Positions 6,808-12,234 of a DNA stretch of 12,234 bases are shown piece after piece. Source of the DNA: Rhodobacteraceae bacterium UBA2553. GTDB taxonomy: Bacteria > Pseudomonadota > Alphaproteobacteria > Rhodobacterales > Rhodobacteraceae. A model generated the notes under the pieces. The model saw only the letters and a list, made by a program, of their open reading frames with translations. It was not told the origin of the DNA and made no database searches. Both the position numbers and the translations under genes were made by a program. How positions within the stretch are numbered: the first letter of the stretch is position 1; each line of letters starts with the position of its first letter. Location of the stretch: assembly GCA_002340515.1 (NCBI GenBank), contig DDMF01000121.1:14664-26897 (forward strand), given 5' to 3'.

Positions 6808-7368
6808 TCACGCATCCCGCAAGGCCAGCAACGCCGCCAAAAGGGTGCTCATCGCGCCGGAATTGTCGGTTTGATCGGTGGCCGATAAGGTGCCTAGGCC
6901 AATATAGGCGCCATAAATGATCCGGGTGAAATCTGGATTGGTCAGGTCTAATTCCGCAAGGATTCGGCTCAGATACTCCAGCCGCTTTTGGTCCACACGC
7001 GCCACGCATTGGGCAACATCGGGATGCCCGTGGGCCCATGCGCGAATTGCGGGTTCCGCGCCATCTCCGCCATACTCAGGGCTGCTGTCTGTGGAGATTT
7101 CCCCCAAGCGATACAGCCTGCGCACGGGATCCTTCTCCGCGTCTAACGCGGCGGTGACTGCGTCAACGGATTGTGCCTCCCACAGGGCGAGCATCTTTGT
7201 GTGGAAAGTTCCAACATCTTGAAAATGCCAATAAAAAGATCCCTTGGTGGTGCCCAACGTGCGCGCCAAAGGTTCGGCTTTCAGGGCGTCAGGTCCATCG
7301 GACACCAAGGCGCGAAAGCCTGCGTAAATCCAATCTTCAGGGGTCAGGCGGGGGCGTTTTTCGGACAC
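6808..7368 (-). CDS. TetR/AcrR family transcriptional regulator
   Basis: This is a DNA-binding regulator, probably a ligand-released repressor. The N-terminal helix-turn-helix contains LGTTKGSFYWHF, the TetR-family recognition helix, and the C-terminal part is a helical ligand or dimer domain with 'AIRAWAHGHPDVAQCV'. From GTG 7368 it is 186 aa, beginning SEKRPRLTPEDW after the initiator. I choose this GTG because GGAG (7375-7378 on this strand) lies six bases before it. An ATG at 7380 gives four more residues but has no Shine-Dalgarno and lies inside a 14-bp palindrome (7379-7392). The divergent two-gene membrane cassette shares the 7379-7431 region with its palindromes, so autoregulation plus control of those genes is the likely job. 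The ligand is unknown. Confidence 0.92.
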   Translation of the reverse strand: MSEKRPRLTPEDWIYAGFRALVSDGPDALKAEPLARTLGTTKGSFYWHFQDVGTFHTKMLALWEAQSVDAVTAALDAEKDPVRRLYRLGEISTDSSPEYGGDGAEPAIRAWAHGHPDVAQCVARVDQKRLEYLSRILAELDLTNPDFTRIIYGAYIGLGTLSATDQTDNSGAMSTLLAALLALRDA

Positions 7369-7378
7369 GGAATTCTCC

Positions 7379-7392
7379 ATACGGAAGCGTAT
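7379..7392. promoter_or_regulatory. Palindromic operator 1 (probable TetR site)
   Basis: ATACGGAAGCGTAT has perfect five-base inverted arms (ATACG/CGTAT) around a four-base centre, a classic TetR-family operator shape. It touches the -35 hexamer of the rightward promoter and sits just upstream of the tetR ribosome-binding site. It matches operator 2 at 12 of 14 positions in the same orientation. Binding by the neighbouring regulator is inferred. Confidence 0.7.
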
Positions 7393-7419
7393 TGACACCT
7401 TAGGTGATATCTCTACCGT
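7392..7419 (+). promoter_or_regulatory. Candidate promoter of the membrane-protein pair
   Basis: A perfect TTGACA (7392-7397) is followed after 16 bases by TACCGT (7414-7419), which keeps the key T, A and final T of the -10 box. Transcription would start near 7426, inside operator 2, about 28 bases before the ATG at 7454. It is bracketed by the two palindromic operators, as expected for a TetR-repressed promoter. Confidence 0.55.
7396..7406. repeat. Central palindrome between the two operators
   Basis: CACCTTAGGTG is a perfect inverted repeat (CACCT/AGGTG) with a one-base centre. It lies in the promoter spacer, between the two 14-bp operators, and differs from them in sequence. It could be a site for a second regulator or be fortuitous. 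Confidence 0.4.
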
Positions 7420-7431
7420 ACGCAAGCGTAT
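7418..7431. promoter_or_regulatory. Palindromic operator 2 (probable TetR site)
   Basis: GTACGCAAGCGTAT repeats the operator 1 pattern (TACG/CGTA arms, AAG in the centre). It overlaps the end of the -10 box and the predicted start of transcription of the membrane genes. The centre-to-centre distance to operator 1 is 39 bases. Confidence 0.7.
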
Positions 7432-7453
7432 GGAATCAGATTGGAGATCCAGA

Positions 7454-7828
7454 ATGAAAAAATTCATGATCGCGGCGGCTGCCCTGATGTTCGCGACATT
7501 GCTGGCGCATGTCTTTGGTGGGGGGCCGGAAATTCACGCACCCATCCAAGCAAGCGAGATTTCCCCCTATTTGCACGCCATATCCGCTGTGATCTGGCAC
7601 GCAATCACCATCATCCTGTTGGTGTTTTCTGTCGCCCTTGCGGGCTTGGTCAAGCATCCGAACCGCGCGTTGGAGCGGGTGATGATCGCCATTCAACTGG
7701 GCTTTGCATTTCTGTTCCTGTTCTACGGTTTTCGCCTGTTGGGCAACATTATCGACATGCCGCAATGGGTTGCATTTATGCTCATCCCCAGTTTGATGGC
7801 CCTAAGCCGCAGGGGGAAATCCGCATGA
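7454..7828 (+). CDS. Four-helix membrane protein of unknown function
   Basis: I do not recognise this 124-aa family. It has about four hydrophobic segments (roughly 4-22, 41-66, 75-98 and 104-117) with a short basic C-terminus. The first could act as an uncleaved signal anchor. Four histidines in the N-terminal half (His19, His28, His41, His49) lie at or near the ends of the first two helices. This arrangement can bind metal or haem, but it proves nothing alone. ATG 7454 is chosen because GGAG (7443-7446) precedes it by seven bases. An earlier in-frame ATG at 7430 lies inside operator 2 and lacks a binding site. The stop overlaps the DUF3995 start (ATGA), so the two are co-translated. It is likely repressed by the divergent TetR protein. 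Confidence 0.85.
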   Translation: MKKFMIAAAALMFATLLAHVFGGGPEIHAPIQASEISPYLHAISAVIWHAITIILLVFSVALAGLVKHPNRALERVMIAIQLGFAFLFLFYGFRLLGNIIDMPQWVAFMLIPSLMALSRRGKSA

Positions 7829-8463
7829 CGCTCTTGGTTGTTGTTGGCCTATTGGCGGCCGCTGTTGTGCACCTGATTTGGGCGTTTGGCCTGAATTGGC
7901 CGATCCGGGACGAGGCGCGCTTGGCCAAAGCCGTGGTCGGGGCAAAAGGCATCACGCGCATGCCGCCACGCTGGGCGAGCTTTCTGGTGTTCCTTGCGCT
8001 TTTAGTGGCCGTGGTACTTGTGTTGGCACGCGCCGATTGGATCATATCGCCTGTCCCAAACCCGGTGCTGAACGTGGCGTGGTGGGGGATGATTGGGGTC
8101 TTTGCGCTAAGGGGATTGGCGGGATATCTGCCGACGTGGCGGCGACAGATGGAGCCGAGTTTTGACCACCTAAATCTGCGATATTACAGCCCGCTTTGTC
8201 TGTTCATCGCGCTGGGAACGGCCATGTTATTAGCAAAGACCGCACAAGGGGAACTTGCGCGGTCTTCAAATCTGTCTAGCCGGACATTAGCCCAGCAAAC
8301 GGCGGGCAATCACCTGAGCCTGAATTTCTGCGGCCCCTTCAAAGATGTTCAGGATCCGCGCATCACACAGCACACGGCTGATCTGATATTCCAAGGCAAA
8401 TCCGTTGCCGCCGTGGATTTGCAACGCATTGTCTGCACAGGCCCAAGCCACGCGTGCGCCTAG
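7825..8463 (+). CDS. DUF3995-type membrane protein with abnormal 3' extension
   Basis: The first 140 or so residues look like the small DUF3995 membrane family of unknown function: 'HLIWAFGLNWP' (16-26), 'AVVGAKGITRMPP' (36-48), 'FALRGLAGY' (93-101) and 'YYSPLCLFIALG' (120-131), with about four helices. Such proteins usually end shortly after the last helix, near residue 138 here. The frame instead stays open to 8463 (212 aa). It runs through the hairpin at 8236-8266 and 177 bases antisense to the 3' end of mcd. The last 70 residues have no hydrophobic segment and look like antisense translation. A lost stop codon or a small frameshift is the likely cause. TAG occurs in another frame at 8231, just where a normal end would be. 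The start overlaps the previous stop (ATGA). Confidence 0.8.
   Translation: MTLLVVVGLLAAAVVHLIWAFGLNWPIRDEARLAKAVVGAKGITRMPPRWASFLVFLALLVAVVLVLARADWIISPVPNPVLNVAWWGMIGVFALRGLAGYLPTWRRQMEPSFDHLNLRYYSPLCLFIALGTAMLLAKTAQGELARSSNLSSRTLAQQTAGNHLSLNFCGPFKDVQDPRITQHTADLIFQGKSVAAVDLQRIVCTGPSHACA
8236..8266. terminator. Bidirectional hairpin terminator between convergent genes
   Basis: AAGACCGC (8236-8243) pairs with GCGGTCTT (8259-8266). Inside, CAAG (8245-8248) pairs with CTTG (8254-8257) across one A-C mismatch, leaving a GGGAA loop. This gives 12 pairs. It lies 20 bases after the mcd stop and close to the expected end of the DUF3995 gene. T-rich bases follow on both strands (better on the - strand), fitting a two-way Rho-independent terminator. 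Confidence 0.7.
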
Positions 8464-9933
8464 CAGTTTGGCCATGCCTGCTTCAAGATCACAGCGTTGA
8501 TCATGATCCTTTTCCCAAGCGGCAAAATAGGTCAGCTGACGGGCGATCATAATCTCAACCGCCATCATCGCGATCTTATTGGTGACGCGCGGGAAGTTGA
8601 TCAGGGATTTGCCAAATTGCTTGCGGTCTTTGGCGTATTGCATGCCAAGTTCCAGCGCGTTTTGCGCCACCCCAATGGCACGCGCAGCGGTCTGAATGCG
8701 GGCCGCTTCAAAGGTCTTCATCAGCTGTTTAAAGCCTTGATTTTCTTCGCCACCCAGCAGGTTTTCGCCTTTGACTTTGAATCCGTCAAATGCCAGCTCA
8801 AATTCCTTCATGCCGCGATAACCCAGTACTTCGATTTCGCCGCCGGTCATGCCTTCGGTTGGGAACGGATTTTCATCATCCCCCGGCTGTTTTTCCGCCA
8901 AGAACATCGATAGGCCCCGGTGATCCGTGGTGTCTGGATCGGTGCGCGCAAGCAAGGTCATCACATGGGTGCGTGCGGCGTGGGTGATCCAGGTTTTGTT
9001 GCCCGTCACCTCATAATCGCCATCGGCGTTTTTCACGGCGCGGGTGCGCAAAGACCCCAGATCGGATCCGGTATTGGGTTCGGTAAAGACGGCCGTGGGC
9101 AGGATTTCAGCCGATGAGATTTTGGGCAGCCACTGTTCTTTTTGGGCGTCGGTGCCGCCGGCCAAAATCAGTTCAGCTGCAATCTCAGACCGTGTGCCCA
9201 AAGAGCCCACGCCGATATACCCACGCGACAATTCCTCGGACACGACCACCATGGACGCTTTGGACAGGCCAAGTCCGCCATATTCTTCGGGGATGGTCAG
9301 GCCAAACACACCCATTTCCGCCAGTTCATCAAGGATCTCAAGCGGGATGTAGTCGTCTTTCAGGTGCCACGCATGCGCATTTGGTGTCACGCGTTCGTCG
9401 GCGTAGCGGCGGAATTGATCGCGGATCATTTCCAGTTCTTCATCCAGACCCGTGGTGCCAAATGTGGCATGACCCGCATTGTCGCGCATCAGCTCCACCA
9501 ACCGGTTGCGCGCGGGTTGCGAGTTGCCATTTGCAATCAGCGTATTGATGGCCGTTGTGTCCAAGGCGGCCCCATCCAGCCCCATATCCGACAGGCGCGC
9601 CATTTCATTCTGGCTCATCATCATGCCGCCTTTGATCTGGGCAAGATATTCCCCAAAAGCGATTTGCAGGATGAGCGCGTTCATTTCCCCCAGCTGACCC
9701 GCCTCTTTCAAACGCGTCGCCCAGGCGTTCATCTGGCGCAGGCTTTCAGTATAGGTCGCCAGCCACGACAAGGCATGGGCGGCGGCTTGGTGTTCTTCCA
9801 GCTTGGCGCCGGAAACACGCTCGCCTTCAAGGACCAAATCCCGAACCGAGGATTTTGCGGCGTCAAATGTTGCTTCGACCGGGGCAAGTGCCTCGCTGGT
9901 CAGCTCAAGAATATTGTCGATCAGGGCGCTCAT
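8287..9933 (-). CDS. mcd: (2S)-methylsuccinyl-CoA dehydrogenase
   Basis: Mcd is an FAD-dependent enzyme of the ethylmalonyl-CoA pathway that oxidises (2S)-methylsuccinyl-CoA to mesaconyl-CoA, allowing growth on acetate and other acetyl-CoA sources without isocitrate lyase. The 548-aa length is long for an acyl-CoA dehydrogenase. Residues 1 to about 160 form the extra N-terminal helical domain typical of Mcd, including a QIAFGEYLAQ segment. The standard core follows: IRDQFRRYADERV, TIPEEYGGLGLSKASM, FTEPNTGSDLGSL (substrate and FAD contacts), DRKQFGKSL, and QIHGGNGF near the C-terminus. FEGAAEIQ at 531-538 holds the expected catalytic Glu532. ATG 9933 has AGGAGA seven bases upstream (9941-9946 on this strand); a start nine codons earlier lacks this. 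The assignment rests on length, domain layout and remembered Mcd sequences. Confidence 0.92.
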   Translation of the reverse strand: MSALIDNILELTSEALAPVEATFDAAKSSVRDLVLEGERVSGAKLEEHQAAAHALSWLATYTESLRQMNAWATRLKEAGQLGEMNALILQIAFGEYLAQIKGGMMMSQNEMARLSDMGLDGAALDTTAINTLIANGNSQPARNRLVELMRDNAGHATFGTTGLDEELEMIRDQFRRYADERVTPNAHAWHLKDDYIPLEILDELAEMGVFGLTIPEEYGGLGLSKASMVVVSEELSRGYIGVGSLGTRSEIAAELILAGGTDAQKEQWLPKISSAEILPTAVFTEPNTGSDLGSLRTRAVKNADGDYEVTGNKTWITHAARTHVMTLLARTDPDTTDHRGLSMFLAEKQPGDDENPFPTEGMTGGEIEVLGYRGMKEFELAFDGFKVKGENLLGGEENQGFKQLMKTFEAARIQTAARAIGVAQNALELGMQYAKDRKQFGKSLINFPRVTNKIAMMAVEIMIARQLTYFAAWEKDHDQRCDLEAGMAKLLGARVAWACADNALQIHGGNGFALEYQISRVLCDARILNIFEGAAEIQAQVIARRLLG

Positions 9934-10002
9934 GTCACTGTCTCCTGGCTGGCAGGGCACGGATTCGGCCCCTCAAAATGCTCTCCCCTCTCGGATAGTC
10001 AC

Positions 10003-10049
10003 TTTGCAGGTGCAGCGCAATTAAAATGCGCATGCAGCATGAATAACGA
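10003..10049 (-). promoter_or_regulatory. Candidate mcd promoter and operator-like repeat
   Basis: On the - strand TTTAAT (10025-10020, five of six to the -10 box) lies 18 bases after the weak -35 TCGTTA (10049-10044). It would start transcription near 10013, about 80 bases before the mcd ATG. Around that start is the inverted element TTGC (10004-10007) ... GCAA (10017-10020), within TTTGCA...GCGCAA. It vaguely resembles the TTTGCAAA-type sites of short-chain acyl-CoA regulators (PccR/RamB type) known to control such pathways in relatives. An imperfect palindrome with ATGC/GCAT arms (10026-10040) lies in the promoter spacer. All of this is pattern-based. Confidence 0.3.
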
Positions 10050-10132
10050 ACGAATATGACGCTGCGATATGTCGCGTGCAAGGGGCGGGCATTCCCGTTA
10101 TGACAGAAGAAAATTTGGTTCAGGAGGGTGCC

Positions 10133-10900
10133 ATGGGGATCTTGGCAGAGCTAGCACCGTGGGTCTTGGCAATCGCATTTGGGGTGACATTGACCGCAGG
10201 GTTTATCAAAGGGGCGGTTGGGTTTGCCATGCCCCTTGTGATGATATCAGGACTGGCAACGGTGCTGCCCGCCGAAACCGCATTGGCGGCTTTGATCCTG
10301 CCAACGGTGCTGACAAATCTTCAGCAAGCGCTGCGGCAAGGCCCGCAAGCGGCGTGGCACGCAATTCGCAAGTTTCGGGTTTTTCTGATTGCTCTGGCGG
10401 TCTTCATCGCCCTGTCCGCTCAGTTGGTGCGGGTGTTGCCGCAAAACGTGCTGTTTATCGCCATTGGTGTGCCGATTGTCCTGTTTTGTCTGATGCAGTT
10501 GCGGGGGTGGTCGCCGAAGTTGTCACCAGAAAATCATGTGCGGGATGAGGGGATCACCGGCGCTATTGCTGGGTTTATCGGCGGCTTGTCAGGGGTCTGG
10601 GGCCCGCCCACCGTGGCCTATCTGACCGCGATCAACACGCCAAAAGCGGAACAGATGCGCGTGCAGGGGGTGATCTATGGGTTTGGGGCGACGGTGTTGA
10701 TCGCGGCGCATCTTAAGTCCGGTGTGTTTAACGCCCAGACCGCACCTTTGTCAGTGGCAATGCTGGTGCCCGCATTGCTTGGGATGTTTATCGGTGGCAA
10801 ATTCCATGATGCGATGCCGCAAAAGACGTTCAAGCGCGCCACATTGGTGGTGCTGACGGTTGCCGGGCTGAATTTGATCCGCAAAGGGATGATGGGCTAA
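10133..10900 (+). CDS. TauE/SafE family sulfite exporter-like permease
   Basis: This inner-membrane permease belongs to the TauE/SafE (TSUP) superfamily, whose members move sulfite, sulfoacetate or other organic anions. The substrate here is unknown. From ATG 10133 it has 255 aa and about seven or eight hydrophobic helices. The two repeat motifs are visible: GFIKGAVGFAMPL near residues 23-35 and GFIGGLSGVWGPPTVAYL near 137-154. The start is chosen because GGAGG (10123-10127) precedes it by five bases. An upstream in-frame ATG at 10100 would add 11 hydrophilic residues. It is divergent from mcd, with 199 bases between the start codons. The stop codon overlaps that of the convergent hydrolase (shared CTAA at 10897-10900). 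Confidence 0.9.
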   Translation: MGILAELAPWVLAIAFGVTLTAGFIKGAVGFAMPLVMISGLATVLPAETALAALILPTVLTNLQQALRQGPQAAWHAIRKFRVFLIALAVFIALSAQLVRVLPQNVLFIAIGVPIVLFCLMQLRGWSPKLSPENHVRDEGITGAIAGFIGGLSGVWGPPTVAYLTAINTPKAEQMRVQGVIYGFGATVLIAAHLKSGVFNAQTAPLSVAMLVPALLGMFIGGKFHDAMPQKTFKRATLVVLTVAGLNLIRKGMMG

Positions 10901-11721
10901 GCGCCAATCACCGACGGCCACATTGCTGCGTTGCGGCGCGAAAAGATGCTGCTGTGGCCGACAGCTTTCAAGCCGAAATCATGTGGGGACAGCTCCAGGT
11001 GATCGTGGGTACAATCGGGGTATCGTTGTGCCAATTGCTTCACCACATGGGGCGGAACGGCGGCATCATCGCTTACGCCGATGGTGCGCAAAGAACAGCG
11101 CGGGCCAGCCCCCGGCGCCGGGACTGTCGGATCTTGCATCTCAAACCCCTGCGTGTTGCACCACCGCTTCCATTGATGGAATATCGGTTTTGGGAGGTCG
11201 CTGCCCAAACCTGACAGCATAGCAGGAACATAGCCAAAGGTGGTCAGAGCTACGGGACCTACGCCATACCAAAGGGCCCGCGCTTTTGCTTGATAAAGCC
11301 AGGGGTGATCTTTGGTGTGAACGGCACCAGAGCAGACGGCGATCACACGGGAAATTTCGTCCGTGCGGGACTGATAGGCCAGCATAAGGCCACCCAAAGA
11401 ATGCCCAATGACCCAAAGTGGACGTCCCTCAGCCCGCTGAGAAACCCAATCCCGTGCCGCTTGCTGATCGTGAATGCCCCAATCCGCCATATTGGCGGTC
11501 ACATCCCGCACATGACCCTGAGATGAGGCACCGAAACCGCGATAGTCATAGGTCAGGCAGCTGATCTGATGTTCTTTGGCCAACCAGCTGGCAAAATGAC
11601 GATAAAACAGATGCGGGACACCGGTGGCGCCGTTTAACACCGCCACACCAACTGGGGCAGTGGCGGGGTGCCAGCTGCCGGTTAAGGGGGCCGGACCGGG
11701 GGTGTGAATTGTGACGCTCAT
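10897..11721 (-). CDS. Alpha/beta hydrolase (COG4757-like)
   Basis: This is a cytosolic alpha/beta-fold serine hydrolase of 274 aa, probably an esterase or lipase-like enzyme; the substrate cannot be told. The nucleophile elbow GHSLGG is at 106-111 with Ser108. The oxyanion-side motif 'LNGATGVPHLFYRHFASWLA' falls near 29-48 and 'TYDYRGFGAS' near 57-66. Likely acid residues are Asp218/Asp219 in 'GVSDDAAVPP', and the catalytic His is His256 in 'AVGHSSIF' near the C-terminus. This layout matches the predicted hydrolases of COG4757. ATG 11721 is the probable start; a TTG at 11742 would add seven residues. Neither has a strong Shine-Dalgarno. It is divergent from the LuxR-like gene and overlaps the TauE-type stop by four bases. 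Confidence 0.9.
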   Translation of the reverse strand: MSVTIHTPGPAPLTGSWHPATAPVGVAVLNGATGVPHLFYRHFASWLAKEHQISCLTYDYRGFGASSQGHVRDVTANMADWGIHDQQAARDWVSQRAEGRPLWVIGHSLGGLMLAYQSRTDEISRVIAVCSGAVHTKDHPWLYQAKARALWYGVGPVALTTFGYVPAMLSGLGSDLPKPIFHQWKRWCNTQGFEMQDPTVPAPGAGPRCSLRTIGVSDDAAVPPHVVKQLAQRYPDCTHDHLELSPHDFGLKAVGHSSIFSRRNAAMWPSVIGA

Positions 11722-11765
11722 CCAGGCATTTGACCGGTACAATGGTTGCGGGCAAAGCCTGACCA

Positions 11766-11787
11766 GACGTCACGCACCGCGACGTCA
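11766..11787. repeat. GACGTCA direct repeat, 15-bp period
   Basis: GACGTCA occurs at 11766-11772 and again at 11781-11787; each contains the GACGTC palindrome. The pair lies 45 bases upstream of the hydrolase start codon, between the divergent hydrolase and LuxR-like genes. It may be a regulator binding site. The role is inferred. Confidence 0.4.
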
Positions 11788-11815
11788 ACGGCCTGCCCCT
11801 AACCAAATTGCTAGG

Positions 11816-11838
11816 TAAGGTTTCCCACCATAAGGTTT
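11816..11838 (+). repeat. TAAGGTTT direct repeat, 15-bp period
   Basis: TAAGGTTT occurs at 11816-11823 and 11831-11838, spaced by the same 15 bases as the GACGTCA pair 50 bases upstream. The second copy overlaps a weak -10 candidate (TAAGGT, 11831-11836) that lies 17 bases after TTGCTA (11808-11813). This may be a promoter with an operator for the LuxR-like gene. Confidence 0.35.
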
Positions 11839-11898
11839 ACCGGAATGGCGCAATTGTTTGTTTCTGTCACACTGTTTGGATCTGACGGGGACGAACAG

Positions 11899-12234
11899 AT
11901 GATCAAACACGCCAAGGGGAACACCCAAAGAAAACACGAAACACCGGGGTTATTGGATGCCGCTGCGGACACCGCTGAAACGCGCGATCGCGTCATTTCG
12001 TTGCTTTACGATGTGGCCTTGGATCCCGCCCGATTTGATGCGCTGTTGAATGGGTGGGAGGATGCCATGGCCCCGCGTCGTCATCGTGGCGATGACTTTG
12101 AGGATTTGGTAGAGGACGCGGCGCTGACTGCCCATTTCGACCGCGCAAACGAAGTGCTGGATAAGGTCGAAACCAGCCCCATGAATGCCCCGCCCCGTTT
12201 GCCCGCCGCCTATGAAAATGCCGCCGCCTTTATG
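11899..12234 (+). CDS. Probable LuxR-type transcriptional regulator (5' part, cut by window end)
   Basis: The frame runs open to the last base and gives 112 N-terminal residues, with no membrane segment or signal peptide. 'TRDRVISLLYDVALDPARFD' followed by 'LLNGWEDAM' resembles the N-terminal region of a Rhodobacteraceae group of long regulators that end in a LuxR-type helix-turn-helix. That DNA-binding domain would lie beyond the window, so the assignment is tentative. The start at ATG 11899 has GGGGA (11887-11891) seven bases upstream. An in-frame ATG at 11845 is also possible and would add 18 residues, but it lies only about 9 bases after the candidate -10 box. It is divergent from the alpha/beta hydrolase gene. 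Confidence 0.65.
   Translation, partial: MIKHAKGNTQRKHETPGLLDAAADTAETRDRVISLLYDVALDPARFDALLNGWEDAMAPRRHRGDDFEDLVEDAALTAHFDRANEVLDKVETSPMNAPPRLPAAYENAAAFM

Noticed and set aside
6432..6920. Open frame on the + strand (162 codons) across the META lipoprotein and tetR 3' end
   Set aside because: It runs antisense through two well-supported genes and has no domain, signal or start site support.
7430..7453. Earlier ATG at 7430 for the 124-aa membrane protein
   Set aside because: It lies within operator 2 and right at the predicted transcription start, without a Shine-Dalgarno. ATG 7454 has GGAG upstream and gives a clean hydrophobic N-terminus.
9142..10059. Long open frame on the + strand (305 codons) opposite mcd
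   Set aside because: Antisense to the N-terminal half of mcd, with low-complexity composition and no Shine-Dalgarno.
1..12234. CRISPR array, tRNA, insertion sequence or prophage
   Set aside because: No regularly spaced repeats, cloverleaf-like sequence, transposase or integrase motifs were seen on either strand.

Overview
The window looks like chromosomal DNA from an alphaproteobacterium of the Rhodobacteraceae (Roseobacter group). Three things point there. The gene order pdxJ ... acpS-lepB-rnc-era-DUF1491-recO is the conserved alphaproteobacterial housekeeping block. DUF1491 is an alphaproteobacterial family. A methylsuccinyl-CoA dehydrogenase marks the ethylmalonyl-CoA pathway. I see no rRNA, tRNA, CRISPR array, insertion sequence or phage gene. 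Coding density is very high and no gene-free gap reaches 300 bases.

Left block (1-6339, all + strand). The 3' part of pdxJ (vitamin B6) is followed by three accessory genes: a small ABZJ_00895-like membrane protein, a LysE/RhtB-type exporter and a secreted hypothetical protein. Then come acpS (activation of acyl carrier protein), lepB (signal peptidase I), rnc (RNase III), era (ribosome-assembly GTPase), a DUF1491 protein and recO (recombinational repair). Start-stop overlaps (TGATG at pdxJ/618; GTGA at acpS, rnc and DUF1491) and tiny gaps suggest one or a few long operons. Candidate internal promoters lie before lepB and before era.

Middle block (6345-8463). On the - strand are a META-domain lipoprotein, convergent with recO, and a TetR-family regulator upstream of it. 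Divergent from tetR are two overlapping membrane-protein genes, a 124-aa four-helix protein and a DUF3995 protein. The tetR/membrane-gene intergenic region carries two near-identical 14-bp palindromes bracketing a TTGACA-type promoter, plus a third palindrome between them. This is a compact regulator-operator-membrane cassette of unknown function and the best candidate here for an undescribed system. The DUF3995 frame has no stop where the family normally ends. It runs through a terminator-like hairpin into the antisense strand of the next gene.

Right block (8236-12234). A strong two-way terminator hairpin is followed by mcd (- strand), the FAD-dependent (2S)-methylsuccinyl-CoA dehydrogenase of acetyl-CoA assimilation, with a candidate promoter and operator upstream. 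Next are a divergent TauE/SafE-type permease, an alpha/beta hydrolase on the - strand whose stop overlaps the permease stop, an intergenic region with two sets of 15-bp-phased direct repeats, and the 5' end of a probable LuxR-type regulator cut by the window end.
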